From Aphrophora alni (lineage: Eukaryota; Arthropoda; Insecta; Hemiptera; Aphrophoridae), in NCBI GenBank assembly GCA_963513935.1, contig OY740768.1, positions 62,665,023-62,729,022 of the forward strand: DNA of 64,000 nucleotides, written 5' to 3'. The number at the start of each line of letters is the position of its first letter. The first letter of the stretch is position 1. The position numbers and the translations under genes are program-made. The notes below the pieces were generated by a model. It saw nothing but the letters and a program-made list of their open reading frames with translations, had not been told where the DNA came from and searched no databases. Positions 22,530 through 34,600 of this stretch are shown piece by piece.

Positions 22530-25200
22530 ATGTCGAGATTGTGACATATGCTATAACTGAACTTTTGGTTTAAGAATTTTGTTAGCAATCGCAAATAGAT
22601 GTAGTATTTTTACCGTGTGGTCATTTACAAGCTTGTACTGCTTGTTCACTACAATCAGGTAGTGAAAATAAGACTGATGTATTTATTAGTGTAATTTGAT
22701 AAAAAAATTAAAAGTGGTCTTTGTGAATATATTATTTGTTCTTTCTTGAGCAATATACAGTATTCTTTCGTTAAAAAAAATACATAAATAAGTTAGTAAA
22801 CAAATCATTAGATATTTATATCTTTAGTCTACTGCATATATAAATAATAACTCATGATTAGTGGTTCATTTTAAGTTCGGCTATCTTTTAAGTTTATGTT
22901 GGGATCATCTTCAAACCTTGAGCACTCTGGAACGTAGGATATATTTGCCAGTTCGTAATACAGAGAAAATAAATAAGAATTGTCGATATTTATTAAAAGG
23001 CGGCATTTCTCTAACGCTCTCCAGAGTATATTTTCACAAAAGTGAATAAAAAAGTAAAAATATTAACCGCGGTATCTGAGGTGTTGTATCAGCAAAGGGT
23101 TCTAAACCCTCAACACTTTGCTATCTACAATATATTTAAAATATCCTCTTTCAGTATTATCCTAGATTTCCTCACTAGACCTAAGTTTTCTGACAACATA
23201 ACCCTTTCTGTATTAAATTATTTTTCCTCCATATTAATTATTCCGCAACATTTTGATTCTGGAAACTATATTTGCCGCCTTCAATTATGGGGCGGGGGAG
23301 GGGCGAATGATTGATAAGCATGTTACTCTAATTTCATCGTAAAACATAGGTAAATTAACAGACGGTTACTTAGGCGTAAAGTTATTTACTATTGTAACAA
23401 TGTTATTTAGTACAGAATCAATGAAATATCATAAATAAATACACTCCCCGCATGTTCTCCCTAGGGTAAACAAAATAGGAATACATATAGATAGAGCCCT
23501 TTTTACAAGTAACAATCTTGATTAACACACGTGAGAACCAATCAATTTCTAATAACGAGGTTTTTCACATTAATTTACTCATTCCTTTTGATCTTAGTAG
23601 TGATAATATTAAATTATTTTAAGATTAGGGAAAGTTGTTCTTATAGTTTACCAATAATTAACAGATGCATTTATTTGGTAGCCATTAAAAGTTTTAATTC
23701 ATAAAACGAAAAACATAATATTTCAGACAACATTTAGAAAATTATTTAATGTTGTTCATGTAAACATAATTTCATTTTCTAAAAATTGTTCTACTTGGAC
23801 CGTCGAAATAAATATTTCAAATTTAAAGCGTTACGGATCTTACCATTTATTGCAAACTATGTGATTAACTGTGTTTGCTATCCCTGAAAATAAAGCCTTC
23901 ACTTATTGAAAGAACAATTGACAAAATTGTAATAGAATGCCAGAAATTATACTGCCTTTTCAATTTGCCATGGTATTGTTAATGAATATAAAAGTGATTA
24001 GATTAGAAAAGTGTGATGAAAATTAGAATTGTACACCAACCATAGTACCTAAAGAGAAATACTGTAACACAAAATATCTTCAATCCATATTACAATAACC
24101 AATAGAGTGTCTTTTATAGTAAGAATTAAGTTTTAGTAACTATTTGGGAATAAGTAACATAACCCCCAAACTTGTTCATCACCATATATATTGAAAATGG
24201 ATTTACCTTAAGAAATTTCCGCCATAGTGAAAAGTACTGCTAACAAATAATATCTTGGTCATAAGGTAATAAATACAATTTCAAGTGTCTAGCCTAAACA
24301 GTTGCAGACATATAGGGTTTGTTTTTATAGAAACTTTTATCTATTTTTCAATTTTCTTGGAATAAATAGAGGTATATCACTCATTATTATTTAAATTTTT
24401 TACTTAATTATTAGCATTATTTTCCATCGCCTATGGTCTTTTAAACACAACTGACCAAATTCCTTGTTTCAAGTTTCAGCATTTGATAAGATATAGTTAC
24501 ACTGCTCTTTCGGAAGATTTTTTACTATTTTCTGATTATTTTAGAATAAACGACTAAAAATATAATTATTCAATATTCCCTACATAATAAAAGAAAACTT
24601 CGTCAAATATGTTCTGTTTCTAGGTTTAACCTTGATGGTCCTGTATATGGAGAGAAATTTATATTATGTATTTTCATTTTTACATTTAAAATTAGAAATG
24701 AGAAAATTTAATACTTAGTGGGTACGTAAAGCGTATAATAAACCTCTATTCTCAATTTAACTCCCTTAGGAAAATTAAAAATAAATAAGAAATGGAAATA
24801 TTATTATAAATATATGTTTTCTAAAACAATGTTTTTATTTATAAAACATAATGAAAAAATCTATTTATAAAATAAAACAAAAGTATAACACCGTTATATG
24901 CATAAAATTTATTTGAAAAGTATGTCTTTAAACGGAAATGGGGGCTATCAACAATAAAAAATAAATCCATAATAAATTCGGGATCAACACTGTAATGTTA
25001 AAATTAACAAAATATATTTTTATGTAGAAGTATAGGTGAAGTTTTTCTTCTGAAATGTTTCTTTTTAGCAGCAATATTTAGATAAAACATTGAATTTTAA
25101 TTGAACGTTATTGTATGGGTTAAAATAATAATTAAATCGTCATTTTGTAGCTTTTAACTGAAAACCGTTTTTTCTCGTCTTTTATTTTTAAGATTGACAA
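22530..25200. other. Gene-free AT-rich region
   Basis: I see no gene, repeat array or structured element here. Confidence 0.5.
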
Positions 25201-25218
25201 ATAAATAAAGGTACGTTT

Positions 25219-25595
25219 CAAGGATAAAATAAAGCAAAAGCTTAAAGTTTCAAATATTTATTAGTATAAATGAGCTACAATTGTTTCGCCTTGCGGCATC
25301 GACGGGCTACTGATATTTTACAGGTATAGACAACTATTCAAAACATAAGTACAGGAAACTGAAATACAATAGAGAAATCGGGAAAGGTAGGGGGTGACCT
25401 AGCAGGTAGATAAAGGTTGATGAACTATGGTACGGACTATGAACTATGGAACTAGCCCGTCGATGCCGCAAGGCGAAACAATTGTAGCTCATTTATACTA
25501 ATAAATATTTGAAACTTTAAGCTTTTGCTTTATTTTATCCTTGAATATGGAGTTTCAACAAGAAATATCTGCTATTACATTAAAGTTTTTTAAAA
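25219..25595. mobile_element. Retroposed element with perfect 91-bp inverted repeats
   Basis: The arms at 25219-25309 and 25453-25543 are perfect inverted copies (91 of 91) around a 143-bp spacer. After the second arm come 52 more bases ending in a TTTTTTAAAAAAA-like tail. The whole is flanked by the 12-bp direct repeat AAAGGTACGTTT (25207-25218 and 25596-25607), a LINE-like target duplication. Each arm contains GATGCCGCAAGGCGAAAC: a GCC-GCAA-GGC stem followed by GAAAC, reminiscent of stem II and the conserved GAAA of hammerhead ribozymes. Inverted terminal segments, such ribozymes and target duplications of this size are all known for Penelope-like elements, which is the favoured but unproven identity. 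Confidence 0.75.
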
Positions 25596-25607
25596 AAAGG
25601 TACGTTT

Positions 25608-27170
25608 ATTTTTAACAGCAATCGCTAAGTAAATTCTTACTATCTCGTGTGTGAATAATAGAAAATTTTTGTGATCGTTGAATATATTAAAGTTGGATGA
25701 TATTGTATCAACCTATTTTGTATAAAGTAAGAAAGTCAGTATGGAATAGACAGAGTGTTTAAAGGAATATAACAGATCCTGACAACACTTCTGTGTATTG
25801 GAAAAATACCAAAAAGAACTGCATTGTTAATTTAGTGTTTTGTTTTTGTTATTTATTTTATCCCATGAGTATCCTGTTCAATACAAAAATATACATGGTT
25901 GTGTAATTCCGTGCTATGGCGGTCGAACTCGAAAAGGATAAAGTATACTTGGGTTTTGTAGTTACTTTGTATATAGGGCACTGCACTTAAGAGACTAACA
26001 TAAAATATTACGTTTTTTCCTAAATACAACTTTTACGATATAGTCCAACCTTTCCCGAAATTAGGATTTTAAAAATAGAGCATTGTTTAAAATAATAAGA
26101 AACTTTCAGCTGTTGAATTTACTCCACTGTTATTTCCACTTTCAACACAATTACGGAAGCAATATAAATAATAATATATATGTAATAAACTAATAATATA
26201 TCACGTTCTATTAAAATAACATGAATAACAAAAAACTCAAAATTAAGATATTTAATGTTAACTTATTTATGGTTGGAAATTGGTTTTGTACCTGATTGAA
26301 ATTTATTCATATTTATATTCTAACCTTTTGATGGAACTAAGTTTATTATTTTGATTTAGTCATGAATACACCCACATAACTCTTTTAAAGCACGTAAACA
26401 TAATTAAATTAAACATAATCTCAGAAATGTACAATACCCTTTCATTGGAATTGAATCTCAATACAATATGAATACATAAAATGAGTTTTCTTTTAGTTGT
26501 TTTTTAAACCATAACTTTAACTTAGTTTTATTATGATTTTAACTAGCTGATACAACCAACAATATTTCATCAGATGTTTTCTTTGATTCCCATGTCTTTG
26601 CTAGATTCCAAATGCGAAATATAATACGACTTTTTCATATTTTATAACTAAAACTAGTCATATATAAATCACTACAAAAGCTTTTCTTAATAACCTAAAA
26701 TACATTCCTACAAAATTATTTTTATAAATTTAGTAATCAATTGCAATACATTTTATATGGTAGGTGATCTACTTCGTATGATAATATTCGTAATTATCAC
26801 TAAGGGTTTTAGAGATAAATTAATGTTTGTGTTAACAAATTTAGCTTGGTAACAAAAAACAATAATATGTATTTAACTGATTACATTTAAATATTATATA
26901 TATATAATAAATATTATATATATAATAAATATTATATATAGATAGTAATAGGGTGTACAAAGCTTCTTCAGTTTGTAATGTATCATTCTGAACTCAATTC
27001 TTTCAAATATTAATTATTACGGACACGAACAGTTGAATGCTAATACAAAGGTTCAGCGAGCTGGACTTTATCGTAATCGTATCTTAAGTTTTTTGCCATC
27101 ACGTGCACGGAATATATAACTAATTATTATATTTTGTATTCGCAAAATGCCTTTAGATGTAGTATAGAGT
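25608..27170. other. Gene-free AT-rich region
   Basis: No gene seen. A short tandem array of AATATTATATATATAATA-type units lies at about 26888-26942. Confidence 0.5.
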
Positions 27171-27171
27171 G

Positions 27172-27440
27172 TGTCCCGGAACTCTCTGTAATCGCTTTGC
27201 AGAAATAAAATACAAGTTCCAATAAACATAGGTTCGTAAACATTTCGTGTCCCATTTATACACCATTTTGTTTTTATATAATACAGTTTTTATATCTTTG
27301 AAAATAATTAAGATTGCCTTCAAATTTGGTATAAAAATTTGTTAAGCAGACTTTTATAAAGGTAAAAAAAAACAGAAAGTTCTCTAGTACGTTTTCAAAA
27401 TGACGGCATTTTAAATGGTTTAACGTTAAAAAACTCTAAA
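27172..27440. mobile_element. Partial DNA-transposon-like repeat
   Basis: It begins GTGTGTCCCGGAACTCTCTG, matching the terminal GTGTCCCGGAACTCT of the 4152-4865 element. Internal sequence includes a segment near 27400 (AAAATGACGGCATTTTAAATGG) with a similar counterpart near 4612 in that element. No opposite terminus is found, so this copy is truncated or degraded. Confidence 0.5.
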
Positions 27441-27849
27441 TCCGGTACCGTTACAAAATATTTACAAAAAAAACTAAAGGTTTAAGTAATGATAAATGAT
27501 TTGGTTTTTGTATTTATTTTTTTCCTAAAAGGAAAACAGAATTATCGGCAAAAAAAATCTTGATTGCTACAACATCAACAATTGGTCAATAACCAAAATA
27601 TTTATAAATTAAAATTAACGTAAATTAATAGCAATGCTTAAATAATTACGAGTAGTGTTTTGAAAATTAAAACGTTGATTTAACCTTTCCAAAATAACGT
27701 GAGTTTCAAAAGTTTACGTAAAAGTACTCAAAAAAGGTTGGTTTTATAAAAATTGCCAAAGAATGATAATAAGGTATTATTTTAAAAGATGGATTAGGTA
27801 CAGGGAACGTAGGTGAGGAACAATTAAAATATTAAAATATTTCCTCCAG

Positions 27850-27898
27850 ATAGAGGAAATACCACCATCTGTCGAACTAGAGACGGAGACAAATTTCT
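27850..27898 (+). CDS. Exon-like microexon candidate
   Basis: A TATTTCCTCCAG acceptor is followed by 49 nt and a CT|GTGAGA donor. The open frame reads IEEIPPSVELETETNF. The segment is short and no neighbour exon is linked to it, so this is a weak call based on splice signals and composition. Confidence 0.2.
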
Positions 27899-28263
27899 GT
27901 GAGAAATAGAAATAGCATTTCCAGCGTGACAGACTCCAAATATTATCACATAGCACGGTGTTGAAGTAACACAAATACTGTACTAGATATGAAACCCTCT
28001 TATAAGTTCATAAAAGTAAACGATTACTGGAAGTTAATGTTGGTAATGAACCTATCATTAGAAACAAAGTAAGGAAAAATGTCATTGACATTACAATCTC
28101 CACAGGGTATATTTGTTCATCTGTAACTGACTTGTATGTCTCGGTTGAAATTTCATCATCTCTCCATTGTCATAATATGTGGAACTTACATTTTTATTCT
28201 GAAATTTAAAAGTTTATAAATACCAAAACAACTAACTGGAAGTCTTATCATGAAGAATTAACA

Positions 28264-28273
28264 CCCCCCCCCC

Positions 28274-28317
<44 letters not shown>
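28264..28317. repeat. Compound C-run, (AC)n, (AT)n microsatellite
   Basis: A run of about 11 C is followed by AC and then AT dinucleotides. Confidence 0.95.
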
Positions 28318-28318
<1 letters not shown>

Positions 28319-28384
28319 GATTCTCTCAGTAAGAGAGTTCGAAACTTAAATTACATTAATTAAATTCTAATATACAACAGGCCA

Positions 28385-29939
28385 TACCGGCTCAAATAAT
28401 AATAACTGCCCTATCCGGTCTGTATCAAAAAGAAGGCGGAGGGAATGGTGGTTTAAAGAGAATAGATGGCGATTTATTAATGAAGTTAAGATAACTGATC
28501 AGTGGGACAATTATCATCAATCCTTTACCGAATACAGCAAACTAATAAAAATATATAGAAGATCTTCTTGGAGAAACGTTTGACAACAGATTGACTCTAC
28601 TGATGTAGTCTCTAGGATACACAAAATTATTTCGAAGGAACCGATTCATTTAAATGGATCTGTTGATAATCCTGGAGTTAGTTTAACTACTTCAGGTAAA
28701 GACATACTAAAAGTATTATTCAAAACACACATTCCAGAGAACATTCTAATGACTGAAATTAGCATAATCAATAATCAGAATGGAACAACATCTATAAGAG
28801 TTTCTCGCTTCGGCTAGAATACTGCCAGAGTAGTTTATGTTGTATCAAACGTTTTAACTAAATTTGATCAATTTAATTCCCATTGAGACGATGGAATCTT
28901 TCATGCTCCAAATCTTTGTACGTATGGCTATATACAAATAGCATGAATGTATAGTATTGTAGTTTCCATAACGAAACCATGAAAGGTTAATTACAAAAAT
29001 CTCAAAGTATTTCGACCAATATGTTTACCTTCCTGTGTTCCTAAAACAATGTATAAACATAAATACATGTAATACAAAATGGAATTTTTTTGCCTTGAAT
29101 CAACTGGCACTTAGAATCGAGGACTCATACATAACAAAGATTTTCCGTTATGTCCATATGTTTATATACAACGCGCCATTGATAATTTTGCTTATCAATC
29201 ATCATCGCAGCAGTTAAAAATCGTGGGGTTGGACAAAAAAAATAATTGGCTACAATTGTAATAAAACAATCCGTACAACGCAGTACGGTAAGAAATTTTA
29301 CGTGATAGCTGTGAAAGTTAGTTCACAGGGAGGAATTCTCTCACCGATGCTGTGCAACATGGTAGTTGAACCCTAATAACTGAATTACGTAAACTAGGTT
29401 TTTACTTTCGAAGTTACTCAGATGCCATAGAAGTGTTGATAAGAGGCAAATCCTTAGTTATTCATCATAACTACCTATTGAATAGAGCATTAAAGATTAT
29501 CGAATACTAGTGCAAGAACGTGAGTCTTTTCATTGACTCGGATTAGACCACCAACATACTTTTCACCAGAAACATTAAAATTCACCAAGTAAACGAAATC
29601 TGAGAAATCTGAAATTCATATTAGGCCACGACACATTGAAGAAAAATATTAACACCCAGGAGATTATTCCAAGGAAACTTGAATTACAGACTATGTATTT
29701 TGTCATCATCTAGAAACTGCAAAACATATATTTCGAAAAGTCGAAGCATTAGGACGTAGAAGACAACTAATAGTTGTTCCAGATGCGACCATTAAAGCAA
29801 TCAGCAACATAGCTTGGAAAACCCTGACCCTAACCAAGGGAATAAACATAAGCTGGTTAGAAATATAAGAAGTACACAAACGGTCTTATAGAAATGTCTA
29901 AGTAAAACCCACATCTATTTATAATAAATAAATAAATAT
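28385..29939 (+). mobile_element. Heavily decayed LINE (RNase H-bearing group type)
   Basis: Many stops and frameshifts are present, but the order of non-LTR reverse transcriptase landmarks survives on the plus strand. They are an upstream SSWRN...VSRIHKII segment (28.55-28.63 kb), a KVFRPIC motif (29.0 kb), GGILSPMLCNMVV (about 29.33 kb), FRSYSDA in place of GYADD (29.41 kb) and LFTR-IKI (29.57 kb). The tail is ATAATAAATAAATAAATA at 29.92-29.94 kb. It is related in layout to the LINE at 15.75-17.98 kb but far older. No protein is encoded. Confidence 0.75.
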
Positions 29940-32900
29940 AGTGCTAGTAGATGTTCAGAGAGTCTTGTCCATTTGAAGATTGTATTTTACAGAACATATA
30001 TCTACAAACACCATCATGAAGGTTTTTTTCTTATGTAATATCTCTTAATATTAATATATGTTTCAAGTATCTTTTGTATATTATTATGAAATTATTATGT
30101 CCTCTATGAAGACAAGTTTTTTTAGATTTAACAAATACTTTTTAGTGTTATCATTAGAAGTTGTTTCATGATCTACTAAAGTAACAAACAATATAAAAGA
30201 ATTTAAAACCTAAGCAAAAATATAACTTTAAACATTAAAACTACATTAAAGAAATTTGAATGAAAAATTCAGTTTAAAAAATGACTTATTTGACTAAATT
30301 TAAAGCCATTAAGGAATTAACAACTAATGTTGTTTTGTCAAATAAGAAGAAATATAGATTAATTAGGCTATGGTATTTAAGGAAGGAATATGAATAAATG
30401 AAATAATCAATACCATTCTGAAGGGATAAAGATATGTAAGGTGAGGCAAATATTTCATTAATAATTCGAAATGTCATGTTTTAAGTTTATAGCAGGGAAT
30501 CTATTTTCAATATGTCATAAAAGCATTACGTTACAATAATTAATAACAAGAAATACTCAATGTACTCGGATTTTGAAAAGTTTAGTTTTATTCTTGTGTG
30601 ACAGTTTGTTGAATATGCCTCATATGCATTCATTCAAATTAACTTTATTAAAATATTTTTTAGTCCTTAAACAAAAAATATCATCTTTTTAAATATAAAT
30701 AAATGTTGAATAGTGCGTGAAATTAAAAATCAAAGTTATTCATCATGCCATTTACTTTCCCCGCAGTAATTCGTTTAAAACACTTTTCAGGTAGTTTATT
30801 CACGCCTAAATTACCATAAGTAATTCACCCGTCAGTTATAAGTACAAAATCAAATATATAATCAAAATCACAAAACTTAAACAATTACTTCTATAATTTA
30901 TACTAGTTTTACTCTCATATAATCGTAATATTTATTTGTGTCATAGCGTACAACTCAGAAACAATAATACATATTGGAATTTTATTGAGTGGTTACGTTG
31001 TATAAAACCTAAATATAATAATTATAATCTCATTTGAATTGAATTCAAACTCACGAAAATTTCAAATATTTTGTGCACCTAAGAGGTTTTTTTGTAAAAG
31101 AATTAAAAATAGATTGAATAGTAATTGTAGACGCAAACAAATAAAATATTAACTTAAAAACAAACATGACACATACGCCCAAAAAATTTTTAGATTTTCG
31201 ACGGTATTAATGTTTTTTTAACGACCGCAAGACCAAAAAAATTTGTGTACCTATTTATTGGTTACATGAGGGAAATGGAAAAAAATAGTAAATACACCAA
31301 AGTAAATACTTACTCCCTCACGTCAACGTATTTTCAAATTAAATAAGAAATAATAGATGAGTTTTTGTTGATATATCCAATTTACGTTCCAATAGTTTGA
31401 GCGATTTAATCAAATCGTTATTTTGCGGTCAAAATTAGGTTATATATACCTACTTTCTTATTAAATAAAAGTAAGTGACAATTCCTAATAATAACTTCAT
31501 TTACAAATTTTAAAACAAAATAAAATATAGATGAACAATTTATTATTAATAAAATTAAAGTAATTAATTTAACGCCCTATATTATTTACGTAAAACATGT
31601 AAAATAACTTTCCAGAAGGTCATCAGATGATATACATAAACTGATAATCATATGTTAAAAACTGTTCAATGACTGTTCTGAGTGAACGACAATAAAGGGC
31701 ATAATATTATATTTTAGTAAGGTGAATGTATTTGAGTTTGATTGAACTTAAATGTATGAATGAATTGTATAACATTCAATGTTATTTAGGCCAATTGAGT
31801 TGAAATGTATTTTAATATAAAATAAATGTATTTTGTAAATATAATAACAGTCTGTCTGTATATTTGTGTGTATATCGGTATGAATCGGATTTAATTATTA
31901 TTTAGGATAACTCCCGTACACGTATAAGGGTGTTTTATTGCTCTTCTGTGTGTGGTATGTTCTCAAAATGTCTACAATTTAAATTTTAACATGTTAACAT
32001 TGTTTCACAAGCTTATTTTAAGTTCATTGGATAAAGATTAGTAGTTTTAAGTTTATTTTTAAGTTCTTATGTTGTACGATTATTACAAATATTTGAGGTT
32101 TGTATTCTGTGGAAAATAAAAAAATAAATATATAAAATATAAAATAAATTTTTTATTTTATGACAGTAAACAGGAAGTATTTTGTTCACAGAGTTACAGC
32201 TGCAGTTTAAGGTTGGCGCCATTGTGCCCTAAAATATCGCTTAAAGTAAAAATAATACTAAACTCCTTTCATAAGTGGTAATATTAATTTTACAAATTTG
32301 AAACGAATATACATGATCCAATTTTTATTAGTTTACTTTGCTGTAATTCGTATTTTGAAGTGCCTATTTGTAATTAGTCATTAAAAAATAACTTGTAATA
32401 TGATTGTTGATTCATTATTTTTGTAACCATTACATTGAAATGGAAGTCGAATTGCATGCATCGCAGTGTAATTTTTATACTACCAGTGTGTACCAATAAT
32501 TAATTTTATTTTATATTAAAATGTAACGTTATAGTCTTTAAATAATTATGTCTTTAACTGGTCAATTTGTTATTTCATCTATATTTCAACGTTCCTTTGC
32601 AATGCAGTAATACAGCTCAATTCACTCCATGCTACTTTTAGTTGAATCTGAGCTATACTTATTTCTTTTAGTTAGTTGTGATTTTATAAATTATAGATTG
32701 TTTTAGATTTTTCCATTTTTATTTCAGAGTCTTTACTTTTGAAAACATTGGCATAGATATTTTCTAATGTGAACGGTTTTAATTTATTATATTTTGGGTG
32801 TATATTAGTTCATAATTTTTGAGATTTCTCCTGCTTATATGTTTTGAGCCTTTAAATTTACCTAATACATTTTTTTGCCAAATCAGTATATCATTTATAG

Positions 32901-34020
32901 TTTCATCTTCATTCTTGGAGATAAATATCATTTGCAGCTAGTACACTTTGGCTTTTTCTTTTATTACAATTTTAGAATGATGACGTGAATCACATTTGAC
33001 TAAACTTTCCTCTCTATTACAAGCTATGTAAATAAATCTATCATTTTAAAAGAGTTCTATTAAAAAAAAAAAAAAAACCAGAGTTCATACATTTTTTACT
33101 TTATAAATGCCGGTACGATATATAAATACATATTATATACAAATCATCTAACCTACAATAGAATGACGCACTATTATAGCAACTTTTGTGGCCCAGGTAT
33201 TTTTGTTTATTCTTACTTTTATAAAGTTGTATATGCTTTATCTAGAATTAATAGTTATTGTTCCAAATTTTATTTTTATAGTTGTTTAGTTTAAAGATCT
33301 GGGATAGGCATATTTGCTCTAATTTTTCTCATTTCTTTTCGTCTACCTTAATTAGATATAAATAGACACGTCTAACCATTATATTATTCAAATCAAATAA
33401 CGCAATCATGCAGCAATAAAACATTATTTACTACACAAATTTAGAAATTTAAAACTGGCAGCAATTTATCAATTCAAGTAAAATCTCTTTCAAAGTTTAA
33501 AGTCAGTATCTGAACTATGCAGGAGAGATTGTACAACAAAGGATATATTTGAGGTTAACTCTTTATGATTTCCTTAGCTTACGCATTCCTGAAGAACAAC
33601 TTCAAATAAGTTCTTCTAAATTTTGCTTGGTTAAATTCGATTCTTGGATCAATCGAGTGTAATAATTTTTATTTGAAATGTTTAAATAATAAATGAAGCG
33701 AATAATACCTGTAGATAAATTTTCAACAATATAATGCATGTTAAAAACATCAGTTTAATTGCTTGCAATTTGATAACGGGAATTTTATTTTATTTATTAT
33801 TATTTTATTTTTTTATCATTTGTGTAAACTTGCAAGTGTATCAAACTATATATTGTTTTGGAAATGTTCAAATAATAAATGAAGCGACTATTACAAACTT
33901 TCAACGATATAACACTTTTTTTTAACTACGGAACATTTCTTGCAATTTTATTCCTTAGTAATATTCTACTAAGATATATATTTTTTTAATATTTTATCGT
34001 AATTAAATAAATTTGATTTT
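29940..34020. other. Gene-free AT-rich region
   Basis: No gene, transposon or array recognised apart from homopolymer runs. Confidence 0.5.
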
Positions 34021-34026
34021 CATTTA

Positions 34027-34134
34027 TGTTATGTTATGTTATGTTATGTTATGTTATGTTATGTTATGTTATGTTATGTTATGTTATGTTATATTATGTT
34101 ATGTTATGTTATGTTATGTTATATTATGTTATGT
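34027..34134. repeat. (ATGTT)n minisatellite
   Basis: A tandem ATGTT pentamer runs for about 108 bp with two ATATT variants. Confidence 0.97.
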
Positions 34135-34547
34135 TTGATATGTTACGTGAGTTATGTTGTGTCACGTTGTTAATAAATTTGCGAAAGAAAATGACAATAG
34201 AAATATCAATACAATTTTATTACATACTTAATGAAGTATAGGTATCAAGCAGACGATAGTTCATATTTTTAACTGAAACTAAATACAAACAAGGATCACA
34301 GTATAATGAGGTTTTTCTTCAAATAAAACTTCAATGACATTTACCGATCCAGTTAAATATCGTATTGTAATTGTACAATAATTTACTTATCTATTATTTG
34401 GAACTTGAATTGTGTTTGTGGGAGCAATTAGAATATTTAACAAGTTTTTTTTTTTTATATAATAGTAGTTACGAGTTATTAAATTTATTTTCTCGTTCTT
34501 CTTTATATTAAATGAAATTTTGACTATGTCGTATTAAAATTTAAAAG

Positions 34548-34600
34548 AGTGATTAGCTCAAGTGAGCATTAACCCGAAACGTACATCTCGTTTATTTATA
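34548..34600 (+). mobile_element. Penelope-like fossil with hammerhead-like core
   Basis: GATTA is followed by the hairpin GCTCAAGTGAGC (34556-34567) and CCCGAAACGTACATC (GAAAC at 34576-34580). The order GAT-hairpin-GAAACGT is that of a degraded type I hammerhead of a Penelope-like element. No coding sequence is attached. Confidence 0.35.

Noticed and set aside
25219..25543. Functional hammerhead ribozyme in the inverted arms
   Set aside because: GAAAC and a GCC-GCAA-GGC stem are present, but the CUGANGA core is not; kept only as a possible derived motif.
34026..34241. Open frame of repeating Met-Leu-Cys-Tyr-Val
   Set aside because: Product of the ATGTT pentamer array, not a gene.
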